A stretch of 64,000 nucleotides of DNA from Embleya sp042956465 (GTDB lineage: Bacteria; Actinomycetota; Actinomycetes; Streptomycetales; Streptomycetaceae): contig NZ_JBIBGL010000012.1 in the NCBI RefSeq assembly GCF_042956465.1, forward strand, positions 248,001 through 312,000, read 5' to 3'. A model generated the notes under the pieces. The model was not told the origin of the DNA. It worked only from the letters and a program-made list of their open reading frames with translations, and made no database searches. The position numbers and the translations under genes were made by a program. This document shows positions 35,325 to 43,294 of the stretch, piece by piece. Position 1 is the stretch's first letter. Every line of letters starts with the position of its first letter.

Positions 35325-35666
35325 ATGCAGGGCGGCTTGACGGTGTCGGTCAGCACCAATGGCACCTCTGCGATCGTTACGGTCGCCGGTGAGATCGACG
35401 TGGACAGTGCCGACGCGGTGCGGGACCGCCTGTTCGAGTGTGTCGAGCAGGGCAGTACGCGCTTGGTGATCGACTGTTCGGAACTCGATTTCTGCGATTC
35501 GACCGGACTGAACGCGTTCCTCGGTGCCCGCTTGCGCGCGCAGGCCGCAGGAGGAGAGGTCCACCTCGTGGGCGTTCAACCTGCCGTTGCGCGGGTATTC
35601 GAGATCACCGGTGCGGTACAGGGGTTCACTTTCCACGAGACCCTGGCAGAGGCGGTCGGAGAGTAG
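35325..35666 (+). CDS. STAS-domain anti-sigma factor antagonist
   Basis: A protein of 113 residues. The STAS fold is VTVAGEIDVDSADAVRDRL...LVIDCSELDFCDSTGLNAFLGARLRA, where the Ser in CDSTGLN is the site phosphorylated in RsbV/SpoIIAA-type proteins. AGGAGG at 35314-35319 supports the ATG. It would sequester an RsbW-like kinase, such as that of the next gene 77 bp downstream, and release the sigma factor encoded divergently. Confidence 0.92.
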   Translation: MQGGLTVSVSTNGTSAIVTVAGEIDVDSADAVRDRLFECVEQGSTRLVIDCSELDFCDSTGLNAFLGARLRAQAAGGEVHLVGVQPAVARVFEITGAVQGFTFHETLAEAVGE

Positions 35667-35743
35667 CCCGTGACTTCTGGTGTCCTCCAGCGGGATGCGG
35701 GCAACTATCACCGCGTAGCAGCGTGAGCGAGGTGAGCCAGTAG

Positions 35744-36220
35744 ATGTGCGCCATGCGATCGCAGGCGCCCGGCGACGGGGGTGCCTGTTTCTCCACCCCA
35801 CCGCTTCGTCAGGTGCGGAGATTGCCGTTCGAGGGCGCGACGGGGGCGGTGGCGCGGTCCAGGACGTTCATCCGCAACACGCTCCACGCGTACGGATGGT
35901 CGGGTTCCGACGACGAACAGGTGATGCTGACGGCCGATGACGTCCTGCTCGTCGCGGTCGAACTGGTCACCAACGCGTGCCTGCACGCGGGCGGTCCCGT
36001 CGAGCTGCGTGTCGTGCGGACGAGCGATCTGCTCCGGATCGAGGTGGACGACCGCAGCGAGGAGCCGCCACAAGCGCGTGCGCCGCACTCGGGAACGCGA
36101 CCGGGCGGTCACGGACTGCACATCATCCGGCGGTTGACGCTGGACTGGGGTGTGGTCGTGCACCAGGGCGACGGCAAGACGGTGTGGGTGGACATGCCCG
36201 TTCCGGAGGCCATGCGCTGA
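35744..36220 (+). CDS. RsbW-like ATP-binding serine kinase/anti-sigma protein
   Basis: A protein of 158 residues with an HATPase_c fold: N-box VAVELVTNACLHAGG, G1-like EVDDRS, and G2 RPGGHGLHIIRRL. The protein lacks a histidine phospho-acceptor domain, which matches actinobacterial RsbW/SpoIIAB-like regulators. Expected to bind the sigma factor or phosphorylate the STAS protein upstream. ATG 35744 or 35753 could be used. Confidence 0.88.
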   Translation: MCAMRSQAPGDGGACFSTPPLRQVRRLPFEGATGAVARSRTFIRNTLHAYGWSGSDDEQVMLTADDVLLVAVELVTNACLHAGGPVELRVVRTSDLLRIEVDDRSEEPPQARAPHSGTRPGGHGLHIIRRLTLDWGVVVHQGDGKTVWVDMPVPEAMR

Positions 36221-36399
36221 GCGGGGTGCCTCGGGCCGTGCGCGGAGCCGGGTGTCGCGGGGGTGTGCGGGGTGTCGTGGGTGGCGTGCGGTGAGCCGGG
36301 CCACCCTGCGGTCGTGCGCCGAGCCGAGAGTTCGGTCGGTCCTGCGCGGAGCCGGATGCCGGCCCGAACCCGGCCCGCTCGGCGGATACCCTGGAGCAC

Positions 36400-37818
36400 A
36401 TGTCTGCCTCTTCGGTTCGTGTTCGCTTCGCTCCCTCTCCCACCGGCATGTTCCACGTCGGTGGCGCTCGTTCCGCGCTGTACAACTGGGCCGTGGCGCA
36501 CAAGGCCGGCGGCACGTTCGTGCTGCGGGTCGAGGACACCGACGAGGCGCGCAACCGGCCGGAGTGGACCGAGGGCATCCTCAGCGCGCTCGCGGCGATC
36601 GGGATCAACGCGTCCGACCCGGCCTTCGAGGGCCCGTACTTCCAGTCGGAGAACACGACGCTGCACCGCGAGTCGGCGGTCAGGCTGTTCGACGCCGGCC
36701 GGGCCTACTACTGCGACTGCACCCGTGAGGACCTGGAGGCCCGCACCGGCTCCAAGCACCTGGGCTACGACGGCTTCTGCCGGGATCGCGGCCTGGCCGC
36801 GGGCGAGGGTCGCGCACTGCGCTTCCGCACACCGGACGAGGGTGTCACCGTCGTGGCCGACCTGGTCCGCGGCGACACCGAGTTCCCGAACTCCTCGCTG
36901 GAGGACTTCGTGGTGGCCCGGGGCAACGGCTCGGCGGTGTTCCTGCTGGCGAACGTGGTCGACGACGTCGACCAGAAGATCACCATCGTGATCCGCGGCG
37001 AGGAGCACCTGTCGAACGCGGCCAAGCAGCAGCTGTTGTGGGAGGCGCTCGGCGCGACCCCGCCGCAGTGGGCGCACCTGCCGGTGATCGTGAACGAGAA
37101 GCGGCAGAAGTTGTCCAAGCGCCGGGACAAGGTGGCCCTGGAGTCCTACCTGGACGAGGGCTATCTGCCCGAGGCGCTGGTGAACTACCTGTTCCTGCTC
37201 GGCTGGGGCCCCAAGGACGACATCGAGATCCGGCCCTACGCGGAGCTGGAGCAGCTCTTCGACCTGCGGGACGTGAACAAGTCGTCGGCGTTCTTCGACG
37301 TGAAGAAGCTGTCCTCGTTCAACGCCGACTACATCCGCGCGCTCGACGCGGACGCGTTCGTGCGGGCCTGCGAGCCGTGGGTGCTCGGGGCGAAGGCGCC
37401 GTGGGCGAAGGAGGCGTACGACCCGGCCGTGTTCGCCGAGGTCGCGCCGCTCGTGCAGACCCGGATCACGGTGCTCGACGAGGTCCCGATGTACGTGGAC
37501 TTCCTGTTCCTGGACGCACCCGCCGAGGACGAGGCGGCCTGGGCCAAGGCGATGAAGCCGGGCGCCGCGGACGTGCTGGCCAGTGCGCGCACGGAACTCG
37601 CGGCCGCCGAGTGGAACGTGGACGCGCTCAAGGCCGCGGTCGAGGCCGCGGGCGCCGCGCACGGCCTCAAGCTCTCCAAGTCGCAGGCCCCGGTGCGGGT
37701 CGCGGTGACCGGCCGGACGATCGGCCTGCCGCTCTTCGAGTCGCTCCAGGTACTCGGCCGCGACCGGGTGCTGGCCCGCATCGACGCGGCGCTGAAGCGG
37801 CTGACGGCGGCGGAGTAG
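36400..37818 (+). CDS. gltX: Glutamyl-tRNA synthetase
   Basis: A protein of 472 residues, a class I synthetase. The HIGH-type motif is PSPTGMFHVGG (residues 19-22), the KMSKS-type motif is KLSKRRDKV near 237, and an intact C-terminal anticodon-binding region follows. It is at the short end for bacterial GltX. It charges tRNA-Glu and possibly also tRNA-Gln in an organism using the amidotransferase route. No tRNA gene follows here, unlike in many streptomycetes; the surface cluster begins directly after it. Confidence 0.96.
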   Translation: MSASSVRVRFAPSPTGMFHVGGARSALYNWAVAHKAGGTFVLRVEDTDEARNRPEWTEGILSALAAIGINASDPAFEGPYFQSENTTLHRESAVRLFDAGRAYYCDCTREDLEARTGSKHLGYDGFCRDRGLAAGEGRALRFRTPDEGVTVVADLVRGDTEFPNSSLEDFVVARGNGSAVFLLANVVDDVDQKITIVIRGEEHLSNAAKQQLLWEALGATPPQWAHLPVIVNEKRQKLSKRRDKVALESYLDEGYLPEALVNYLFLLGWGPKDDIEIRPYAELEQLFDLRDVNKSSAFFDVKKLSSFNADYIRALDADAFVRACEPWVLGAKAPWAKEAYDPAVFAEVAPLVQTRITVLDEVPMYVDFLFLDAPAEDEAAWAKAMKPGAADVLASARTELAAAEWNVDALKAAVEAAGAAHGLKLSKSQAPVRVAVTGRTIGLPLFESLQVLGRDRVLARIDAALKRLTAAE

Positions 37819-37858
37819 TCGGCGCGGCAGTCGACCGGGAGCCGACCGGCACGAACGA

Positions 37859-37897
37859 GGCGGGCCCGCACACCGATTGCCGGTGCGCGGGCCCGCC
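37859..37897. terminator. Bidirectional terminator between gltX and the surface cluster
   Basis: GGCGGGCCCGC (37859-37869) pairs with GCGGGCCCGCC (37887-37897), with four more pairs inside. It separates gltX from the convergent first WxL-type gene. Confidence 0.8.
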
Positions 37898-37918
37898 GTG
37901 TCGCCGGGTACGGCTGCG

Positions 37919-39235
37919 TCAGCTGATCGAGAGGGTCAGCGTGGCGCTGTAGGTGCCGGGCTTTTGATAGGCGGGCACCGCCACCGTGATTGCGGCACCG
38001 GCGGTGAAGGTGCCGCCCGTGTGTGGTGCGGGCGGGGCGGAGGCGAGCGTCGAGCCGCCGGCGATTCGGCCGGGAGCGCCCGGGACTGCGGTGCTCGGGG
38101 AGGCGGGGTCGGCCTGCACCGAGGGCTTCCAGGTGAATCGGTCGGCCGGAATCCGGCCGCCCTCGGGCGAGGTGAAGTCGGAGACGTCCGCGGTCAGTGC
38201 CCAGCCGAGCGAGCCGCCGCGCACGTCGGTGACCGTGACCGGATTGAGGGCGCCGGTCATCGCCTGTGGGGTGCCGTCGAGGGTGATGTCGGAAAGCCTT
38301 ATCGCGCTTGCCTGTTGCCGGAGGGTCAGGCCGCCGGGCAGGACCGCGCCGGTGATGTGCGTGCTGCCCGTCTGCGGCGACTCCGGTCCGCCCAGCGTGA
38401 ATTCCCGACTCGCGCCGGACCTGCCCACGGAGACGAGCAGGAACAGGGGACGGCCCGGCGGCGGCAGCGGGAGGCCCCTTTCGAAGAGCGTCACAGAGCC
38501 CGTCAGATGCCCGGATCGGGCAGCGCCGGTGGGGGAACTCACCCACTCCGGGAAGCAGTCGTCGGTCGGTGTTCCGCACACCTGGACCCTTGCGTCGCCA
38601 TCCGGCCAGCCCTCGCCGGTGAACTCGATGCGTTCGCCCGGGCGGACCCGGGTCGGGGCGATGTCCAAGGTCGGTCCGGGCCCGATTTCCAGGGTGCGCG
38701 AGACCGCGGGCGGTGTGGTGGGGGCACACATGACGACAGGCACCGGCGACAAGGCGTCGGTCAGCGAATAGGCGCCGGGCGTCAGGGTGATCGGCCCACC
38801 GGCGGGGAGTCGGAGTACGCCCTGGAGATCCCGGAGATCGACCGTCGATTCCGGCCGTTCGGGCTGGTCACGGGGTTGGCCGGATACGGTGAACGTGGTC
38901 GGCCGGGAGCCGCCGACCCGTACTTCGGCGACGGCGCGCAGCCGGGTGGTGCCGGGCGGGACGGGAATCGCCGGCTGGGTCCGCCAGTGCCACGTGACGG
39001 TGACCGTTTCGCCCGCACTGTAGACGGGTTTCTCCGGAAAGACGGTCAGGTCGACCTTGAATTCGTCGGTTGCCCACACCGGGGCGGGATGACCGACGAG
39101 GTGACAACGCTCCGGGTACGCCACCTCCGCCGCCGTGGCCGGGGCGGACGCGGCCACGAGGCCGATGGTCGCGACAATGGTCGCCGTCGCGCAACCCGCC
39201 GTGGCGCGACGAGTGATGTGCCTGATTCGGCGCAC
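37919..39235 (-). CDS. Secreted WxL-type surface protein (modules B, C-like, WxL)
   Basis: A protein of 438 residues. Signal peptide to about residue 35 (PATAA). Module B (about 36-170) has a Cys pair and VDLTVFPEKPVYSAGETVTVTWHW. One Ig-like repeat with VQVCGTPTDDC follows. The last ~140 residues form the WxL-type domain: GALNPVTVTDVRGG, then GWALTADVSDF (W345), FTWKP, and the terminal strand YSATLTLSIS. The GTG start at 39235 has AAGGAG 5 bp away. By analogy with Firmicutes WxL proteins it should bind the cell wall non-covalently. Its 3' end is identical over 46 nt to that of the next gene. Confidence 0.82.
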   Translation of the reverse strand: MRRIRHITRRATAGCATATIVATIGLVAASAPATAAEVAYPERCHLVGHPAPVWATDEFKVDLTVFPEKPVYSAGETVTVTWHWRTQPAIPVPPGTTRLRAVAEVRVGGSRPTTFTVSGQPRDQPERPESTVDLRDLQGVLRLPAGGPITLTPGAYSLTDALSPVPVVMCAPTTPPAVSRTLEIGPGPTLDIAPTRVRPGERIEFTGEGWPDGDARVQVCGTPTDDCFPEWVSSPTGAARSGHLTGSVTLFERGLPLPPPGRPLFLLVSVGRSGASREFTLGGPESPQTGSTHITGAVLPGGLTLRQQASAIRLSDITLDGTPQAMTGALNPVTVTDVRGGSLGWALTADVSDFTSPEGGRIPADRFTWKPSVQADPASPSTAVPGAPGRIAGGSTLASAPPAPHTGGTFTAGAAITVAVPAYQKPGTYSATLTLSIS

Positions 39236-39451
39236 GAATCTCCTTGCCGGGGTTCGTAGTCGGTAGCCACAAACAGCTCGCGGCGGGAGTCGGGCGAGCG
39301 ACCCGACGGGTGAGCACCGACGCGATGTTTGGCAGGATCAATGATCTCGGATCGCCGTCTTGGACGCACGCGGATTCGAACACCGATGTGCGGGCGGGGC
39401 CGGGTTGTCGGCGGTGCATCGACGGAGTTTGCGGATATGGGCGTGCAAAGA

Positions 39452-39487
39452 GGGCGGCCCCCGCGACTGTCGTCGCGAGGGCCGCCC
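39452..39487 (-). terminator. Terminator of the WxL-type gene at 39507
   Basis: A 16-position stem (39452-39467 with 39472-39487, one mismatch) and 4-nt loop, just beyond the stop of the leftward gene. The 216 bp between it and the next start (39235) must hold that gene's promoter, but I see no box like those elsewhere in the cluster. Confidence 0.75.
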
Positions 39488-39506
39488 GGAGTGCGTGTGA
39501 ACTGCG

Positions 39507-41108
39507 TCAGCTGATCGAGAGGGTCAGCGTGGCGCTGTAGGTGCCGGCCGCCTGGTACGCCGGAACGGCGAGGGAGATGTCGGCGTCGGCGGCGAAGGTG
39601 CCGCCCGTGGTGGCGGCGGCCGGAGCGGACGCCAGCGTGGCGCCGGTGCCGATCGGGCCCGCGCTGCCGGGCACCGCGACGCCGGGCGAACCCGGGCCGG
39701 CGGCGACCTTGGGCGTCCAGGTGAACGTGTCGGCGCCGATCCTGCCGCCGGTGCCGTTGGTGAAGTCGGTCACCGCGCCGGTGAGGGTCCACCCGGTGGT
39801 GCCGTTGCGGAAGTCCTTGACGGTGACGGTGTTCAGCGCGCCGGTCATGTTCTGCGCCCGGCCGTTGATCGTGATGTCCGACAGCCTGATCGCGCGGGCT
39901 TCCTGGGAGATGGTCAGGCCGCCGGCCACGACGTCGCCGCTCACCGTCTGGTCCGGGCCGCTGCCGGGGGTGGTGACGCGGAACGCCTTGTTCACGGCGG
40001 TGTCGTCCGTGCCCTCGTTCACCTTGATCGAGGTGATGGTGTCCTTGCTCACCACGAAGTCGGTGATGCTGAAGGAACCGTCCGGTCCGGCCTGGGTGTA
40101 GGCGGTGACGTCGTCGTCCTGGTAATCGCCGGCCATGCCGTACGCCAGGACGTAGTTGCCCGGAGTCCAGCCCGTGCCGGTGATCACGACGGGAGTGCCG
40201 ACCGGCCCGTGGTCCACGCTCAGCGCGATTCGGCGCCGGGTCGCGGCGACCCGGACCACGCCACTGAGCGCCTCGACGCCGCCGCCCCTGACCTTCACCT
40301 TGTAGTCGCCACCGGGGATGGTGACCCCGAGGGTGACGGTGCCGGTGAGCTTCTTGTCGGCGCCGACGGAGAGGGAGTTCGCCGAGATCTTGGCGGGATC
40401 GCACGCCGAGCCGTCGGCGGCGCACAACTCCGGGACCACGCCGCCGGCGGGCCAGTTGTCACCCGCCAGGGTGAGCGAGCCGCCGGCGGCGACCTCGGCC
40501 GGTGTGGCGGTCAGCGTGGCCGGCTCCTGCGAGGTGCCCTCGACCTTGATCGTGCGCGAGACCGGGACCGGGGCCACGGGCGTGCACTTGGTCTCGACGT
40601 CCAGGCCCAGCGCGTGGGTCCACGTCGAGTAGTCGCCCGGCGTCAGCGCGACGTCGCCGGCGGTGCTCAGGGTGAATCTGCCCTCGCCGTTGCCGAGAAT
40701 CAGCGGTTGGCCCGGCAGGGTCTCCGGGTTGTCGGCGGGGCCCTGGACCGGGACGGTGCCGGTCTGGGCGCCGCTCAGGTTGATCGCGCCCTTGAGATGG
40801 GTCGAATCCTTGGGCACCTTCCCGATGACCGGAATCTCGGCCGGAGCCAGCGGGTGGACGACCCACTTCCAGGTGACCGAGACCTCTTCGCCGACGGCAT
40901 ACGTGGCCTTCTCGGGGGTGACCACCGTGTCCACTCGGATGTGGCCGTCGGGCGGATTCGAGAACGGGTTGGTGCAGTGGGTCGAGTAATCCACCGGTGC
41001 CGCGTGCGCGGACGGGGTGACGATGACGAGACCGCCGGTCGCCGCGACGGCGGCCACGGCTGTGGAGGCGATCAGCCTGCGTCGCGCGATTCTTCGCATT
41101 CGGGACAC
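39507..41108 (-). CDS. Secreted WxL-type surface protein (modules B, C, D, WxL)
   Basis: A protein of 533 residues. Signal peptide to about 36 (PSAHA). Module B (about 37-195) begins APVDYSTHC and has VVTPEKATYAVGEEVSVTWKW and a second Cys at VETKC. A neocarzinostatin-like Ig repeat C (LCAADGSAC) follows, then an IPT-like repeat D (VDHGPVGTPVVITGTGWTPGNYV). The WxL-type domain ends the protein: GALNTVTVKDFRNG, GWTLTGAVTDF (W440), TFTWTPK, YSATLTLSIS. The GTG at 41108 has GAGGAG just upstream. It is close in sequence and architecture to the gene at 43295. Confidence 0.84.
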   Translation of the reverse strand: MSRMRRIARRRLIASTAVAAVAATGGLVIVTPSAHAAPVDYSTHCTNPFSNPPDGHIRVDTVVTPEKATYAVGEEVSVTWKWVVHPLAPAEIPVIGKVPKDSTHLKGAINLSGAQTGTVPVQGPADNPETLPGQPLILGNGEGRFTLSTAGDVALTPGDYSTWTHALGLDVETKCTPVAPVPVSRTIKVEGTSQEPATLTATPAEVAAGGSLTLAGDNWPAGGVVPELCAADGSACDPAKISANSLSVGADKKLTGTVTLGVTIPGGDYKVKVRGGGVEALSGVVRVAATRRRIALSVDHGPVGTPVVITGTGWTPGNYVLAYGMAGDYQDDDVTAYTQAGPDGSFSITDFVVSKDTITSIKVNEGTDDTAVNKAFRVTTPGSGPDQTVSGDVVAGGLTISQEARAIRLSDITINGRAQNMTGALNTVTVKDFRNGTTGWTLTGAVTDFTNGTGGRIGADTFTWTPKVAAGPGSPGVAVPGSAGPIGTGATLASAPAAATTGGTFAADADISLAVPAYQAAGTYSATLTLSIS

Positions 41109-41215
41109 GATTCTCCTCGCCGGAAGGGCGTTGCCAATGGTCGGTTCGGCGCCGTATTCATCCGGTAATTGCCGATACCGTCGATGCCCGCATCGGGAAA
41201 AGAAAGGCGGGGCCG

Positions 41216-41252
41216 CATATCCGAGGGATATGCGGCCCCGCCCTGTCGATTC
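41216..41252 (-). terminator. Terminator of the gene at 41285
   Basis: A perfect 17-bp stem (41216-41232 with 41236-41252) and 3-nt loop. On the minus strand it is followed by TTTCTTTTC, a real U-rich tract. Confidence 0.88.
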
Positions 41253-41284
41253 GTCGGCGGTGGTTCGGATCGCTCCGGATCAGG

Positions 41285-42994
41285 TCAGGGGGTGACGGTC
41301 CACGCGGTCGACGCCTTGCGGTCGGGGTGGAAGGTCTCCGCCGCGACGATGCCGGTGTTGTCGCCGCGCGTCATCCAGATCCAGATGCAGAATTCGCCGT
41401 TCGGCAGCGCCCACGCGCCGGCCCAGTCGCTCGTCTTGCCGCCCGAGGCGTTGAGGCCGTTCACGTTGATCCAGGCCGAGGCGCCGAAGCCGTGGCCGGA
41501 GACCTTGACCCACGAGCCCGCCGGGCCCGAGGTCTTGTCCAGCTCGATCCAGCGGCGCTGGACCGAGAGCGGGGTGGACGCGGTGCCCGTGCCGTCGGTC
41601 AGCTTGAGGGTGTACTGGCCGTCCGCGATGCCCGAGGAGGCCAGCTTGACGGTGCCGTTCAGGTTGCCGTTCGCGTCGGCCGCTCCCGGGCCCTGGGCGA
41701 TCTGCGCCGAGGAGCAGGTGGCGCCGTTCGGGGTGCACAGCTGGGCGGTGACGGTCGCGTTCGGCGTCCAGTTCGCGCCGGTCACCGTCACGCTGCCACC
41801 GGGGTGGCTGGTGGTCGGCGAGGCGGACACGGTCGGCGGGTCGGTGGCGACGGTGAACGGTGCCGAGGCGAAGGGGGTGCTGCCGGACCAGGAGCCGGTC
41901 CAGGCGAGCACCGCGGAGGCCGTGTCGAAGTAGATCGGGATGGTGCCGGTGAAGGTGCCGTCCGGGGTGCTGGTGGCGTAGAACGACTCGTCCGGGACAC
42001 CGCCGGAGTCGGTGAGCGCGTAGGAAACGGTCTCGTTGGCGGGGAAGTTCTTGCCGGACACCGTGACCTCGGTGCCGACCGGGCCGCGGTTCGGGGTGAT
42101 CGAGATCTGCAGCGGGCCGCTGGGCACGTACTTCTTGACGGTGATCGGGGCGCTTGCCTCCTTCGTACCGTCCAAGACCTTGACCCGGTAGCTGCCGTCG
42201 GCGGTGGTGCCCGCGAGGGTCGCGGTGCCGCTCAGGTTGCCGGCCGCGTCGATGACCAGGGTCTTGGCCGTGAAGGCGCCGGGGTTGCAACCGCCACCGG
42301 AGGCGTCGCAGAGCTGCACGTTGGCGGTCGCGTTGGGCGTCCACACGGCGCCCGACAGCGGTACGGCGGTGCCCGGCCGCACGTCGGTGGTCGGCGCGTC
42401 CAGCGTGGCCGGCGTGCCGGGGCCGCCGGTCACGGTGATGCTGCCGACGGCACCGCCGCCGGAGGTGATGACACAGGGCGTCTCGTAGTTGGAGCCGAGC
42501 ACCTTGGTGTACGTCAGCGTGCGGATCGGACTGAACGTGACCGGGCCGGCCGCGTTCGTCGGCACCACGAACGTGCCCGAGTACGGCGGAGTCTGGATCG
42601 GCGTGTTCGCCTGCACGGGGATCTGCAGCAGCGGTCCGACGACCGTCACCGTGCCGGTGGCGCCACCGGACATCGCCAGGTCGATGGTCGGCGTGGTCGG
42701 CACCGTCATCGCGAGCGGGCTGGTGGCCGGGCTCGGTCCCAGGGTCACCTTCGCGGTCACGGTCGCGCCGGGAGCGGCGACGGCCGGGGTGAAGGTGACG
42801 TCCATCGCCTGCACGCCGGTGGCGGTGCCCTGACCGGCGGGCAGACTGCACTTCACCGTGGGGTTGATCTGGGTGGCCGAGGCGGTCGGAGCGAGTGCCG
42901 CCAGGCCGGTGATCGCCAATGCCGTCCCGGCGAACGCGGCGGTCAGCCGGCGTCCGGTCCTCGTCGCGGTGGTGGATCTGCGCGCTACGCGCAT
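41285..42994 (-). CDS. Secreted multidomain Ig-like protein without wall anchor (modules A, C, D, C, D)
   Basis: A protein of 569 residues. Signal peptide to about 43. Module A (about 44-190) opens with TVKCSLPAGQG, has LGPSPATSPLAM and closes with ETPCVIT, suggesting one disulfide. Two rounds of C (LCDASGGGC; LCTPNGATC) and D (ITPNRGPVGTEVTVSGKNF; DKTSGPAGSWVKVSGHGF) follow. The final Trp-rich piece (NGEFCIWIWMTRGDNTGIVAAE) is shared with the protein at 46482. There is no WxL domain, sorting signal or membrane helix, so it is free or held by another protein. GGAGG supports the ATG at 42994. Confidence 0.82.
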   Translation of the reverse strand: MRVARRSTTATRTGRRLTAAFAGTALAITGLAALAPTASATQINPTVKCSLPAGQGTATGVQAMDVTFTPAVAAPGATVTAKVTLGPSPATSPLAMTVPTTPTIDLAMSGGATGTVTVVGPLLQIPVQANTPIQTPPYSGTFVVPTNAAGPVTFSPIRTLTYTKVLGSNYETPCVITSGGGAVGSITVTGGPGTPATLDAPTTDVRPGTAVPLSGAVWTPNATANVQLCDASGGGCNPGAFTAKTLVIDAAGNLSGTATLAGTTADGSYRVKVLDGTKEASAPITVKKYVPSGPLQISITPNRGPVGTEVTVSGKNFPANETVSYALTDSGGVPDESFYATSTPDGTFTGTIPIYFDTASAVLAWTGSWSGSTPFASAPFTVATDPPTVSASPTTSHPGGSVTVTGANWTPNATVTAQLCTPNGATCSSAQIAQGPGAADANGNLNGTVKLASSGIADGQYTLKLTDGTGTASTPLSVQRRWIELDKTSGPAGSWVKVSGHGFGASAWINVNGLNASGGKTSDWAGAWALPNGEFCIWIWMTRGDNTGIVAAETFHPDRKASTAWTVTP

Positions 42995-43112
42995 GTGGTT
43001 CCTCCATGGTCGGGGGTGCGATCGCCCCCGGAAGGTCGATCGCGGCGCGGAAGAAAACCGCCATAAAGGACCGTGGCGGCATGGGTCAAGCAAGTCGAGA
43101 GTTCAGAAGAGA

Positions 43113-43140
43113 ATTCATCTCCTAATGGATGAGAAGTCAA
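43113..43140 (-). promoter_or_regulatory. Promoter of the gene at 41285
   Basis: On the minus strand: TTGACT (43135-43140), a 16-bp spacer, and ATGAAT (43113-43118). It belongs to the promoter type shared by seven genes of the cluster. A GACACGTGTC palindrome lies about 25 bp upstream of the -35 box. Confidence 0.6.
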
Positions 43141-43164
43141 GAGTGAACAATGGGTTTCTTGTTC

Positions 43165-43174
43165 GACACGTGTC
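43165..43174. promoter_or_regulatory. GACACGTGTC palindrome, copy 1
   Basis: A perfect 10-bp palindrome followed on the plus strand by ACCAAGATCAT (43175-43185). The same extended site occurs at 45096. It lies upstream of the -35 box of the leftward gene, where an activator could bind. Confidence 0.6.
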
Positions 43175-43231
43175 ACCAAGATCATTTCTTTAGGCCGCCG
43201 GAATGCGTGATTTGAATATGCCCCCATAAAG

Positions 43232-43275
43232 CGGTCCGGCCCCGGAACGAATTTCTTCGTTCCGGGGCCGGACCG
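43232..43275 (-). terminator. Terminator of the WxL-type gene at 43295
   Basis: A perfect 20-bp stem (43232-43251 with 43256-43275) and TTTC loop, ending 20 bp from the stop codon. Confidence 0.88.
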
Positions 43276-43294
43276 GGTGAGCGGTGATACGGCG

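Noticed and set aside
36221..36399. Repeated GCGCGGAGCCGG stretches before gltX as an operator
   Set aside because: The copies are short, imperfect and simply GC-rich; no symmetry or spacing supports function.
37819..37918. tRNA genes after gltX
   Set aside because: Many streptomycetes have tRNA-Gln/Glu there, but this 100-bp gap only holds a terminator hairpin.
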